Positions 32,120 through 39,996 of a stretch of DNA of 54,447 nt are shown in pieces (position 1 is the first letter of the stretch; every line of letters starts with the position of its first letter). This stretch comes from a virus. A program made the position numbers and the translations under genes. The stretch spans positions 1 through 54,447 of the IMG/VR virus record IMGVR_UViG_3300037099_000532; one strand, given 5' to 3'. Under the pieces are notes generated by a model. That model did not search any database and was not told the DNA's origin. It worked only from the letters and a program-made list of their open reading frames with translations.

Positions 32120-32808
32120 TGCGCGGTGCGGCCCGCGTCCTCTGTCACGCCGGCGCGCAGACGTCGCGCCTCGGCGCGCAACGCGTCGGCGATTTCGCGC
32201 CGCATCAGGATCTTCAATCGCTTCAGCGCCACGCCGAGACCGGCGGTCTTGATGATCGGCGCGAGGTCGTCTTCGTGGTCGTCGATCCGCTCGATCGCCT
32301 CGATGACCACGGACGCTCCGCGGTCATGTCCCTGCGCCACCGATTCCGTATCGACCAGCTTGCCCCTGACGACGTCGAGATCGATCCGCCGCCGCTCGGT
32401 CTCGAGCCAGGTCTTCTGCCGCAGCGCTTCGTCGTAGGTTTCGTTCGTCGACTCGTCAGAGTCGCCGCGCGACCGCGGCGCCTGCGCCTTCGAAGGGTCG
32501 TCGTAGCGGCCGCGCAGCGCATCGTACTCGGCGACGTTGAGCCGCGCGACGCGCCCCTGCGCGTCCCGCTCGACCGTCAGCCCATGCTGTTCGACGAAGC
32601 GCTTGACGCGAATCGACACGGTCGGCTTCGAGACGCCGTCCCGTTCCGCGACCTGCGCCACGCTCCACATCACGGCGCGCGGCGCGTTAGCGCTGTTAGC
32701 GGCCTCTGTTAGCACTGTTAGCCCTGAATTCCCGATCGCCTTACTGGCCAAAACGCAGACTGCCTCGGCCGCGTCTTCGATGGGGGGTGGCGGGGAAGGA
32801 CCCGTCAA
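32116..32808 (-). CDS. Terminase small subunit, Nu1-like with HTH
   Basis: 230 residues if translated from TTG 32808, which overlaps the GpZ-like gene stop (TTGA); ATG 32670 is an alternative that still keeps the DNA-binding domain. An HTH (VAQVAERDGVSKPTVSIRVK) is followed by a helical assembly region (YDEALRQKTWLETERRRIDL) with the L-V-D-x-E segment found in Nu1-like proteins. It recognises the packaging site and recruits the large subunit. Confidence 0.8.
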   Translation of the reverse strand: MTGPSPPPPIEDAAEAVCVLASKAIGNSGLTVLTEAANSANAPRAVMWSVAQVAERDGVSKPTVSIRVKRFVEQHGLTVERDAQGRVARLNVAEYDALRGRYDDPSKAQAPRSRGDSDESTNETYDEALRQKTWLETERRRIDLDVVRGKLVDTESVAQGHDRGASVVIEAIERIDDHEDDLAPIIKTAGLGVALKRLKILMRREIADALRAEARRLRAGVTEDAGRTAQ

Positions 32809-33386
32809 ATCAATCTGGCGAGGTGCTTGTCGATCATCGGCGGCACGACGGCCGACGCTTGCGTCAGGAAGGTTTCAGCGACCTTTCCTTTGACCGCTTC
32901 CTTCGCCAGGTTCGGTCCGTCGAAGCCGCGGATCGGCAGTCGCTCGCCACCGAGGCGCATGCGCAGGCCGCCGAGGAGCTTCTGTTGAAACGACCGCTTG
33001 AAGGTATGAGCGACGCCCCACATCCACACCGTGACGCCGCCGCCGGCCCCGCGCTTGACCTGTTTCTTGAACTCGCTCGGCTTGGTCGTCGGCTTGCCGA
33101 CGAAGATGATGGTGTAAGTCAGCGAGGCGGGTCGCGTCGGCCCGATTCCGCTCTTCGCCTCGCGTCCAACCCCGTACGCCCGAGCCGTGCGAGAACGGCT
33201 GGTCACCGAGTTGAGACGCACCAATCCGGTCTGTTCGCGCATCGCCGCGCGCACCTTCGTGCGAACGAGATCGCCGCCTTCGTTGAGTCCGCGGGCGATG
33301 GCGACCTGCACGCGCCCGCTCATCTTGGCCAGCGCCGCCGCCGTCTTGTCGAGATCGGACGTCATGCGCAGCGCAATCCCGCTCAT
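32805..33386 (-). CDS. Minor tail protein Z-like (GPZ) protein
   Basis: 193 residues from ATG 33386. MTSDLDKTAAALAKMSGRVQ, ARGLNEGGDLVRTKVRAAMR, EQTGLVRLNSV fit the prophage minor tail protein Z family that finishes the tail's head-proximal end. It is upstream of terminase rather than after the head genes, an unusual position. The start overlaps the preceding 66-residue gene (ATGA) and the stop overlaps terminase small, so the three are translationally coupled. Confidence 0.75.
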   Translation of the reverse strand: MSGIALRMTSDLDKTAAALAKMSGRVQVAIARGLNEGGDLVRTKVRAAMREQTGLVRLNSVTSRSRTARAYGVGREAKSGIGPTRPASLTYTIIFVGKPTTKPSEFKKQVKRGAGGGVTVWMWGVAHTFKRSFQQKLLGGLRMRLGGERLPIRGFDGPNLAKEAVKGKVAETFLTQASAVVPPMIDKHLARLI

Positions 33387-33583
33387 CGCGTCAACCTCCG
33401 CCGCGCCGCGGCGAGCAGCGCCTGGCGCGCCGAGGCCGCCAAGCCGACGGGATCGTGGCGTAAGTCGTCGACGAACGACCGGCCAATGAATTGCGCTTGA
33501 TTGACAGCCCCCGCGACGTCGCCGCGGCGCAACGCGCGCACGCCGGCGACGATCGCGACGCGCCTTTCGGCGCATTGGCACAT
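33383..33583 (-). CDS. Small hypothetical protein at the start of the late operon
   Basis: 66 residues from ATG 33583 (MCQCAERRVAIVAGVRALRR), with GGGGGTCGTC upstream. Two Cys at the N-terminus, then a helical basic stretch (GRSFVDDLRHDPVGLAASAR). Its TGA overlaps the GpZ-like start. First gene after the hairpins that follow the NusG-like gene. Unknown function. Confidence 0.5.
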   Translation of the reverse strand: MCQCAERRVAIVAGVRALRRGDVAGAVNQAQFIGRSFVDDLRHDPVGLAASARQALLAAARRRLTR

Positions 33584-33692
33584 GACGACCCCCAAATAGG
33601 AAAATCGAAAAAGGAGGGTCGGAACGGCCGAAGGATGGTCGGAGGGCCGTTCGGCGACCGCGCTCGACGCGGTTTTCGCCATTGCGGCGGCA

Positions 33693-33748
33693 GGGTGGGG
33701 TTGCATATTTGCAACACCGCCCCGCAGATCGCGCTCCAATAGGGAGCG
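33693..33748 (-). terminator. Two hairpins between the NusG-like gene and the late genes
   Basis: CGCTCC-AATAG-GGAGCG (33732-33748) lies 25 bases beyond the NusG-like stop. A second, larger hairpin at 33693-33722 has GTTGCA-TATT-TGCAAC as its tip and GGGTGG/CCGCCC flanks with one mismatch and one G-T pair. Neither ends in a U-run on the minus strand. They stand exactly where late transcription would need to be either stopped or allowed through, so they may be terminators or signals for the antiterminator. Confidence 0.45.
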
Positions 33749-33772
33749 ACTCGCGTTGGGCGACTCGGATAG

Positions 33773-34525
33773 CTAAACCGGCTCGACTTGGCAAGCGTTG
33801 AACGTCGCCGGCGTTGCGCCGCCGAACAGCGACAGACTGACCCGGACGCGCATTTCCGCCGGCAAAGCCTCGACAATGCCTTCGAAATCGGCGAATGGCC
33901 CGTCGAGCACGCGCACGCGACCGCCTGTGCGTAAGTGGGTCTGGCCGCGCCAATTGGCCCACCACTGGCCCGCGACTTCCAGCTTGTTGATCTCTTCGAT
34001 GATTCGCGGCGCGACGGGCGTCGGCTTGCGGGCGTCGCCGAGCACGACGCCGACGCGTTCGCCAAAGCCGTTGTAAATCTCGCGGCCGATCTCTTGGCCG
34101 GGCGCGCAGCCAACGAACAGATAGGGCGCGAACACAACAAACTGCCGCATCCTGCGCCCGCGCCGTTCGACGCCGCCGCGGCTCACCCGCGCCCGCAGCG
34201 CCAGTTTGCGCCCCAGCGGGCAGTAGGGCCGATAGCCTTGGGCGGCGAGGTCGCGCGCGACGCGCAGCTCGGAGCCGGGCGCCACGCGGGCCACCACCCA
34301 TCGCAACCCTTCGACCTCGATCTTGACCGGCTCGACCAGCCTTTCGGCTTCCGGCGCGCTCCCCTCGGGCTTCGGCGTCGGCGCAGGTTCGTATTGCAGC
34401 GCCGCGCGTTGATCGGCCGACAGTCCAGCGAGGTAAGCTTCGAGGCTTTCGGCGGGAATCTTCGCCGCTGGCCGAAGGCCCGTCGCCCGAAACGTCCCGC
34501 CGTTCGCCCCCCTGCGCGTTTTCAT
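33773..34525 (-). CDS. NusG/RfaH-family transcription elongation factor (putative late antiterminator)
   Basis: 250 residues from ATG 34525 (MKTRRGANGG). A Pro/Glu-rich N-terminal extension (1-70) precedes an NGN domain (RWVVARVAPGSELRVARDLA, QGYRPYCPLGRKLALRARV, RRGRRMRQFVVFAPYLFVGC) and a C-terminal KOW motif (TGGRVRVLDGPFADFEGIVE). NusG paralogues bind RNA polymerase over the clamp and suppress pausing or termination. It is the last gene of the leftward early operon and directly precedes the late genes, the genomic position of lambda Q, so control of late transcription is the natural inference. Bacterial NusG lacks the N-terminal extension. Confidence 0.85.
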   Translation of the reverse strand: MKTRRGANGGTFRATGLRPAAKIPAESLEAYLAGLSADQRAALQYEPAPTPKPEGSAPEAERLVEPVKIEVEGLRWVVARVAPGSELRVARDLAAQGYRPYCPLGRKLALRARVSRGGVERRGRRMRQFVVFAPYLFVGCAPGQEIGREIYNGFGERVGVVLGDARKPTPVAPRIIEEINKLEVAGQWWANWRGQTHLRTGGRVRVLDGPFADFEGIVEALPAEMRVRVSLSLFGGATPATFNACQVEPV

Positions 34526-34570
34526 GGTCCGATGCCTCTCCCGACGAGCCCAACGCGCCAAACGCCCGCT

Positions 34571-35632
34571 TCACGCAACGAAAGCCTCGTCTTCGGGCGG
34601 CCCGGTGGAGGCTTCCGCGGGCGACGGCTGCGGCGCGGCGACGCCGGGCGGAAACAGGGTTGGCCGCCACGCGCCGTCGCAGCCGAGTTCGGGGTTGTGC
34701 GAGAAGAACGGCTCGCCGCGCGCGAAGCCCTTTTGCCGCCGCCACACCGCGGTCCAGGCCGTCCACGCCTTGGTGCCGCGCCGCACCCAGGCCTGCGGCG
34801 CGACGGCGGGGTTTTCCGGCTGCGCCTTGGCGATCAACGCCAGGCCGTCGAACTCGCAATCGCGCAGCCATTGCGCCGCGTCCATCACCGAGCGCCGGCC
34901 GCCTTCCTTGACGCCAGCGGCGTAGACCGGCGCGAAACGCAGCGCCTTTTCGCGCTGCTTGGCGGTCAGTTCGAAGAACTCGCGCCGCGCTGCGTTGACC
35001 GACATCCAGCTGCGCACCGGATAGCGCTGGAGTAAGAGCTTGAACTGTTCGTCGCGCTTGGCCGCAGCCGTCTCTTGCCCGCCGAGCCCCTCCGTCCCGC
35101 CGCCGCGCTGTTCGTCGTCGCGCGCGCCCGCAGTCTCAGGCTCGCTGCTGGAAAGAGAGGAGTCCTGTTTAGGATTCAAGATTCCCGTATTAAGTGAGGC
35201 AGTCCGAACGCCGGACTCCCCCCAGTCCGCCTGCTGGACTCCCCTCTCCGCTTGTCCACAGGGGGAGTCCGTATTCTGGACTGGGGGGGAGTCCGGGAGC
35301 TGGACTGCCCCCCCTTCAGCTTCTGCGGTCGCCGCAACGCCTTCCGTTTCGCCGAAAGCGCGATCGAGCCGCAACTGGATCGAGATGAGCTCGCCGCCGT
35401 TGTCGCGCCGACCGGTCGCCAACCGCACCGCAACCCCGCCATCCTCGAGCCGGCGCAGATGGGCGAACACCGTCGAGCGCGACAGCTCGCCGCAATCGGT
35501 GAGATACTTGACCGAGAGAAAGCGCACGAAGCCGTCGGCGTCGGCCACGTCGGCGAGCAGCAGCAACACCGTCTTGGTCGAGCCCGACCCGGTGCGGACG
35601 CGCTTCGCCCATCTCAGCGCTTCGCTGCTCAC
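34571..35632 (-). CDS. Winged-helix replication-initiator-like protein (lambda O-type position)
   Basis: 353 residues from GTG 35632, whose GTGA overlaps the previous stop. The N-terminal wHTH (GSTKTVLLLLADVADADGFV, RFLSVKYLTDCGELSRSTVF, AHLRRLEDGGVAVRLATGR) resembles phage replication proteins and replisome organisers; the middle is low-complexity and polar. The C-terminal part (LLLQRYPVRSWMSVNAARRE, then DAAQWLRDCEFDGLALIAKA) is shared among phage proteins of this type. It probably binds the phage origin, perhaps within its own gene as in lambda; no iterons are obvious. A regulator role is not excluded. Confidence 0.65.
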   Translation of the reverse strand: MSSEALRWAKRVRTGSGSTKTVLLLLADVADADGFVRFLSVKYLTDCGELSRSTVFAHLRRLEDGGVAVRLATGRRDNGGELISIQLRLDRAFGETEGVAATAEAEGGAVQLPDSPPVQNTDSPCGQAERGVQQADWGESGVRTASLNTGILNPKQDSSLSSSEPETAGARDDEQRGGGTEGLGGQETAAAKRDEQFKLLLQRYPVRSWMSVNAARREFFELTAKQREKALRFAPVYAAGVKEGGRRSVMDAAQWLRDCEFDGLALIAKAQPENPAVAPQAWVRRGTKAWTAWTAVWRRQKGFARGEPFFSHNPELGCDGAWRPTLFPPGVAAPQPSPAEASTGPPEDEAFVA

Positions 35633-35922
35633 CGTTTCGTCTCCGCGTTCATCGGCAGGTTGAAATCGCGATCAAGTGCGAGCTGCAGCGCGCAGCCGTG
35701 GTCGCGCACGCGCAACGTGACGGCGCCGATCGCGACGACGCCGCGCAGCGCGGCCTCGATTTCGTCCGGCGGAACGCGCAGCCGTTCGGCCAATGCGGCG
35801 AGGTCGAAGACGAACGCCCAGCCATCGTCGTCCGCCAGCGCGGCGATCGTCAGCAGCGCGAGCTGCTCGACCGGCCCGCACATGAATTGCCGTTCCGCCC
35901 AGGCCCGCGCCCTAAGGCTCAC
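35629..35922 (-). CDS. Small winged-helix-like protein
   Basis: 97 residues from GTG 35922, overlapping the preceding gene by 11 bases. QLALLTIAALADDDGWAFVF then ALAERLRVPPDEIEAALRGV resembles the wHTH of the next gene and of other replication modules. Probably a partner or paralogue of the replication-type protein; role inferred. Confidence 0.55.
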   Translation of the reverse strand: MSLRARAWAERQFMCGPVEQLALLTIAALADDDGWAFVFDLAALAERLRVPPDEIEAALRGVVAIGAVTLRVRDHGCALQLALDRDFNLPMNAETKR

Positions 35923-36121
35923 CCGCCCCCCTCGCGCCCGGACACGGCGGCGTGTTTCGGTACGCGAGGCGCTGACAATCGCGCCAATACTCGACCCAGG
36001 AAATCACCGTCGCGCCGCCGTCGTGACGCGTCACCTTGACTAGCCCGCAGCGCGCGCAGACGCGCTCACTCTTGTTGAGAAAGGCGGTCTTCGGGCCCCA
36101 GCGATGGCGCGCCGCGGTCAT
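35912..36121 (-). CDS. Small Cys-containing protein
   Basis: 69 residues; one C-x-x-C (RVCARCGLVKVTRHDGG) and two later Cys could bind zinc. Basic N-terminus (TAARHRWGPKTAFLNKSERV). The ATG overlaps the Dam gene stop (ATGA). Unknown function. Confidence 0.5.
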   Translation of the reverse strand: MTAARHRWGPKTAFLNKSERVCARCGLVKVTRHDGGATVISWVEYWRDCQRLAYRNTPPCPGARGAGEP

Positions 36122-36984
36122 GCCGCCGCTCCATCGAACAGCGAGCCCTGACTCACGCCGCGCGCGGCGGCGGGGTTAAGCCACAAGACTTCGGTGCGCG
36201 CCCTTCCCCCGTCCGCCATCGCTTCGCGCTCGACGCGCCGCCAGCCGCGCAGCGCGGCCTCGTAGAGCGGTGACGGGTAAGCGGAGAGCGCCACCATGCC
36301 GCGGAGTTCACTCAGGCGTCGCAGCAGCGCCATATGGTCGTCATCGGTCAATTCATAGCGATAACCATGCGTCGAGCCGCGACCGTCGGCGAGCGACGAG
36401 CGCGTCGCCAGCACGTAAGGCGGATCGACGTAGAACAGCGTTTCCGTCGTGTCGTAGCGGGCGATGATCTCACCGGCGTCGCGCTGTTCGATGCACGTTC
36501 CGAGCAGCCGGCGCGTGAAGAAAGGGATCGTCGCGGCGTAGGACGCCCAAGCCTGCGCCGGCAAAGAATCGCCGCGGCCGCCAGCCATTGCGGCGCGAAA
36601 GCCGGTGCGGCACGTGCGCGTGACGCTGTCGGTCCCATGGCCCATGAAGCTTAGCGCGATCGCCTTGCGCGCCGCGTCGACGTCGTCGATCGGCGGCGCG
36701 TAGCAATCGTCGAATTCCTCGCGCGCGAACGGCGTCAGTTCGAGCCGCCGCCTCAGTTCGTCGGCGCTCGCCGGGTCGCGCAGCACGCGAAAGACGTTGA
36801 CCACCTGGCCGTCGAGATCGTTGTAACATTCAGCGGCGATCGCCGGTTTGCGCAGCAGCACGCTCGCCCCGCCGCCGAATGGCTCGACATAGACGCGGTG
36901 CGGCGGAAAATGCGCGATGATCCACGGCGCGAGCCGCCACTTGCCGCCATGCCAGCGGATCGCCGGTCGCGTCGGCGCGTTCAT
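36118..36984 (-). CDS. DNA adenine N6-methyltransferase, Dam/D12 family
   Basis: 288 residues from ATG 36984. Motifs: IRWHGGKWRLAPWI and VEPFGGGASVLLRKP (SAM-binding FxGxG variant, residues 33-45), and DPPY at 187-190 in TLFYVDPPYVLATRSS. Belongs to the D12 class that methylates adenine in short sites such as GATC. No cognate restriction enzyme gene is nearby, so it is an orphan methylase, probably shielding phage DNA from host restriction or timing replication/packaging. Overlaps its neighbours on both sides. Confidence 0.9.
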   Translation of the reverse strand: MNAPTRPAIRWHGGKWRLAPWIIAHFPPHRVYVEPFGGGASVLLRKPAIAAECYNDLDGQVVNVFRVLRDPASADELRRRLELTPFAREEFDDCYAPPIDDVDAARKAIALSFMGHGTDSVTRTCRTGFRAAMAGGRGDSLPAQAWASYAATIPFFTRRLLGTCIEQRDAGEIIARYDTTETLFYVDPPYVLATRSSLADGRGSTHGYRYELTDDDHMALLRRLSELRGMVALSAYPSPLYEAALRGWRRVEREAMADGGRARTEVLWLNPAAARGVSQGSLFDGAAA

Positions 36985-37289
36985 CGCGCCGCCCCAATGC
37001 AGCGAGCGAGAGCGAGAAACGCCAGCGCCAGCGCATAAACGAGCAGCGGGTGTCGGAACAGGAATCCGCGCGTTCGCCGGGCGGACAAAACGAGCCAAAT
37101 TGGTCGATCAAACGGCTTGGATCGCTCCGCGTTGACGCAGAAGGCGACAGGCGTCGCCTTCTCGGCGTCGTGCATCCGCATCAGTTGGCCGAGGGCGACG
37201 TCGACCTCTTTCGGCAAGTCGATCGTCTCACGAACCCGCGAGCCGTCGCGTCGCACGATGTCGTATTCGATCGATTGGAGGGCACTCAT
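36981..37289 (-). CDS. Small protein with C-terminal membrane anchor
   Basis: 102 residues from ATG 37289 (MSALQSIEYDIVRRDGSRVR). The soluble part (IDLPKEVDVALGQLMRMHDA) is followed by one C-terminal hydrophobic segment (HPLLVYALALAFLALARCIG), a tail anchor. Overlaps neighbours at both ends. Unknown; possibly a membrane-bound early protein. Confidence 0.5.
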   Translation of the reverse strand: MSALQSIEYDIVRRDGSRVRETIDLPKEVDVALGQLMRMHDAEKATPVAFCVNAERSKPFDRPIWLVLSARRTRGFLFRHPLLVYALALAFLALARCIGAAR

Positions 37290-37549
37290 TCGGGCGGGTA
37301 TCCCGCAAGATCGGCCCACTTCGGAAAAACGATCTCGCCAGTTCGTGAATCGCGCACCGGCGCATCGAATTCCCACGCCTGGCCGAGCCATTCAAAGGTC
37401 AAGACGCGGACGTAAAGCGGCCCACGCTCGTCGTCGACGCAGGGCTCGCCAGTATCAACGATCGACCCATCGCGATTCAGCGGCCAGAGATTGAAGCCGA
37501 TCCATGGCAACAGGCCGCCGAACAGCCACTCCACGCGCGGCGCGCTCAT
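37286..37549 (-). CDS. Hypothetical early protein, 87 aa
   Basis: 87 residues from ATG 37549 (MSAPRVEWLFGGLLPWIGFN), overlapping the XRE gene stop by ATGA. Aromatic-rich, with LTFEWLGQAWEFDAPVRDSR and GEIVFPKWADLAGYPPE, suggesting a small beta domain. No family recognised. Confidence 0.5.
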   Translation of the reverse strand: MSAPRVEWLFGGLLPWIGFNLWPLNRDGSIVDTGEPCVDDERGPLYVRVLTFEWLGQAWEFDAPVRDSRTGEIVFPKWADLAGYPPE

Positions 37550-37776
37550 CTCTGCGCCTCGTCGAGCGCCGCCAGCGTCAGGTCGAACCCCAGCGCGTTC
37601 GCCCAGGCGACGGCGTTCGCCAGCCTTGGCGAACGCGCCCCGCGTTCCCATTTGCCGATCAGGTCGTGAGCGAAACCGGCGCGCTGGCCGAGTTGGTCGA
37701 GCGAGACGCCGCGCGCCAGGCGCTCGGCGCGTAGGGCCGCCAACAGGGGATCGCGCGTCCGCAGCGGTATGTTCAT
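37546..37776 (-). CDS. XRE-family HTH regulator
   Basis: 76 residues from ATG 37776 (MNIPLRTRDP), preferred over ATG 37782 because of GAGG spacing. HTH: LRAERLARGVSLDQLGQRAG, then DLIGKWERGARSPRLANAVA. A small Cro/CI-type regulator inside the early operon, possibly acting on the operon itself or as the second repressor of this phage. Its target is unknown. Confidence 0.75.
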   Translation of the reverse strand: MNIPLRTRDPLLAALRAERLARGVSLDQLGQRAGFAHDLIGKWERGARSPRLANAVAWANALGFDLTLAALDEAQR

Positions 37777-37815
37777 CGCCATGCCTCGCCGAGATTGGCG
37801 CCGACGGCCCCGAAA

Positions 37816-38115
37816 TCACGCATGCCTCTCCCCCTTCACGCCTGTCGCCGGGCGGCGCTTCGTCCGCTGGGCGATCCACTCGTAATCGTCGAACCCGCGC
37901 CGCCGCAGACACAGCGCGACGCGCCCTTCCGCTTCGAGCCGCCGCGTCAGGTCCGCGATCGGTTTCACGTCGCCGCGAAACAGCAAGAACGCCCCGCTGG
38001 TGCCGCGCGCGTAGACGATTTCCGTCGCGCCTTGGCCGTCGGCGAGCCAGGCGTCGATCGCCTTGACGCTCGCTGTGAGCTTGATCTGTGGCGGTCGCAG
38101 CGCTGGAGAATTCAT
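37816..38115 (-). CDS. Hypothetical early protein, 99 aa
   Basis: 99 residues from ATG 38115 (MNSPALRPPQIKLTASVKAI); GTG 38127 is an alternative. Alpha/beta pattern (TEIVYARGTSGAFLLFRGDV then TRRLEAEGRVALCLRRRGFD) and a basic tail. No family recognised. Confidence 0.45.
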   Translation of the reverse strand: MNSPALRPPQIKLTASVKAIDAWLADGQGATEIVYARGTSGAFLLFRGDVKPIADLTRRLEAEGRVALCLRRRGFDDYEWIAQRTKRRPATGVKGERHA

Positions 38116-38128
38116 GGCGACGCCCACG

Positions 38129-38602
38129 TCAGAAACCCGCCGCCGAAAGCGCGCCGCCGCGACGCAGCCGCGTCAGCGCCATCGCCACGACGCGCTCGTC
38201 GGCGTCGACGGCCTCGGCGAGCGCGCCACGATCGGTCGAGCCGAGCCGTTTCGCGGCGTCGAGCACGCGGCCGTCGAAGGAATCTGCCGGCGGACTGCTG
38301 GAAAACGTCAGCGGCTTGCGCGCAGGCTTGGGCGCGGCGGCCGAAGGCGGCGACGTCCAGTCTCGCCGACGCTCGAGGGCCGCTTGACGCTCCGCGTCGG
38401 CAGGCGCGGAGGCCGCCTCGGCGCCCTCTCCGTCGATCTCTTCCGGCGGGTCATCAAGGCCGCTGAAAACGATGTCCGGCCATACCACGCGAAACTGCGC
38501 CTTGATTGCGTCAATCGCCGGCGCGGCGTCCTCAAAGCTTTCGACGACGAGGTTGATCCGCGCCGATTTCGATTCCACATCGGCCGAGACTGTGCCTTTC
38601 AT
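38129..38602 (-). CDS. Hypothetical early protein with HTH-like C-terminus
   Basis: 157 residues from ATG 38602, overlapping the MT-A70 stop (ATGA). N-terminal beta/alpha segment (SARINLVVESFEDAAPAIDA), a Pro/Ala-rich linker (90-110), and a C-terminal helical part (VLDAAKRLGSTDRGALAEAV then ADERVVAMALTRLRRGG) resembling a small winged helix. DNA binding is possible. Unknown function. Confidence 0.45.
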   Translation of the reverse strand: MKGTVSADVESKSARINLVVESFEDAAPAIDAIKAQFRVVWPDIVFSGLDDPPEEIDGEGAEAASAPADAERQAALERRRDWTSPPSAAAPKPARKPLTFSSSPPADSFDGRVLDAAKRLGSTDRGALAEAVDADERVVAMALTRLRRGGALSAAGF

Positions 38603-39996
38603 ACCGCCCCTCCCACGCGCGCCCGCTTCTCTTTGAAGCGGCGATAGAGTCCCTTGGCCTCGCCGCGGCCAATGCCGAGCCGCTCGCCGATCGCCCGCAT
38701 ACTGAGGCGCTCGTCCTCGTAGAGCGCGGCGACGCGCAGCTCGACGTCGATTCCCCATTTCGGCGACCGATCGGCGGCGTAAGGCGCATGAGTCCGTTCG
38801 CCCGCTTCCGGCAGATCCTGCGCGTCGGAGCGAGGGGCGCGCATGGCCGCGTCGCGCGACCCCTCGCCCTCTGCGCCGGCGCAGGGCGTCGAAAGACGCC
38901 CGTCTGGCGACCGGCTTTCGACGCCGGCGCATTCGCGCGCGACCTCGGCCTCGAAGGCCGCGCGCGAAATTTCGTTGCCCCAAGTGAACCAGCGCTTATG
39001 CGGCCGGCGCGCATACAGTTCGAGATACGGGCCGCCGACCAGCCGCTCGATGCGGTCGTGGATCTCGTCCGGTTTGCGCGAGTGCTCCTGCACTGGCGAC
39101 AGAATCGCCTGCATCACGCCGGCGTCGAGCCGCATCGGCGCGCCGCGTGTTGCCAGCAGACAGAGTTCGATGTTCTGTCGCGTCCAGTAACCCTGTCCCA
39201 TGAACAAGCCGTCGCCGCTGGCGTTCTGTTTCATCCAGGCGAAGCCGATCGTCTTGAGGTCGAAGCCCCAAGCGTCGACGAGGTCGAGGGCCTCGCGCAA
39301 CATCGAGCCGATCGCCCACGGGAAGAGAACGCAATCCTTGGCCGCGAGCTTCGCCACCGGCAGTTCGGCGATCGCCTTGAGTGGGTCGGTGCGATAGCCG
39401 GGCGAGCGATCGCGGCCCTTGGCCGACCAGGTCTCGAACGCCCATGGCGGGTCGACGAGGATGGCGCCGAAGCGGCGTCCCGAATCGACCAACTTAGCGA
39501 GGTCGTCGACGTCGCAGCCGTCGGCGGTGCGCGCGGTGAACGCGGCCCGTCGTTCGGCCTTCTCGCGCTCGCGTAGCAAATTGGTCGTCACCCGCGCCCC
39601 GGCCCGCGCCACGTCCTCGCGCCAGCGCCCGAGCGAGCCTTCGAAATCCTCGCGCGGCAGCCGGGCGACGGCCTGGGCGCGGGCGGAAAGGGAGCGATCG
39701 ATGCCAAGCTCTGCGAGGTTGACGCGCGGAAACTGTTCGTCGGTGTTACAGTTTTCCGGCGGCCGCCCTTCGCCAAACCATCCCTTGGCTTTGCCTTCAA
39801 TCAGCATCTCTCCGAGTCGCTGCTCGGCGCGGATGCGAATCTCGGCGGCGTCGATCTCAAGATCGCGGTTCTTTGCCTTGCGATAGTAAACGCGCAACGC
39901 ATCCATCTTGTTGGCGAGCGTTGCCGCTTCGTCGACCGTCTTGGCCTCGGCGACCGCGCGGCATGCTTCGTCGTATTTGAGCAGTTCGACGCTCAC
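38599..39996 (-). CDS. MT-A70-type DNA N6-adenine methyltransferase with terminal helical extensions
   Basis: 465 residues from GTG 39996, whose GTGA overlaps the upstream stop; ATG 40023 is less likely. N-terminal 150 residues are helical and charged (LEIDAAEIRIRAEQRLGEML). The methylase core has the DPPW motif (FGAILVDPPWAFETWSAKGR, residues 182-185), then WGFDLKTIGFAWMKQNASG and EHSRKPDEIHDRIERLVGGP, all MT-A70. A C-terminal HTH-like end (RLSMRAIGERLGIGRGEAKG) suggests site targeting. Second adenine methylase of the phage; a protective or regulatory modification is likely. Confidence 0.85.
   Translation of the reverse strand: MSVELLKYDEACRAVAEAKTVDEAATLANKMDALRVYYRKAKNRDLEIDAAEIRIRAEQRLGEMLIEGKAKGWFGEGRPPENCNTDEQFPRVNLAELGIDRSLSARAQAVARLPREDFEGSLGRWREDVARAGARVTTNLLREREKAERRAAFTARTADGCDVDDLAKLVDSGRRFGAILVDPPWAFETWSAKGRDRSPGYRTDPLKAIAELPVAKLAAKDCVLFPWAIGSMLREALDLVDAWGFDLKTIGFAWMKQNASGDGLFMGQGYWTRQNIELCLLATRGAPMRLDAGVMQAILSPVQEHSRKPDEIHDRIERLVGGPYLELYARRPHKRWFTWGNEISRAAFEAEVARECAGVESRSPDGRLSTPCAGAEGEGSRDAAMRAPRSDAQDLPEAGERTHAPYAADRSPKWGIDVELRVAALYEDERLSMRAIGERLGIGRGEAKGLYRRFKEKRARVGGAV

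Noticed and set aside
33387-34871. Extension of the GpZ-like protein to 688 residues
   Set aside because: The added sequence is an Arg-rich shadow of the NusG-like and replication-type genes; family sequence starts at 33386.
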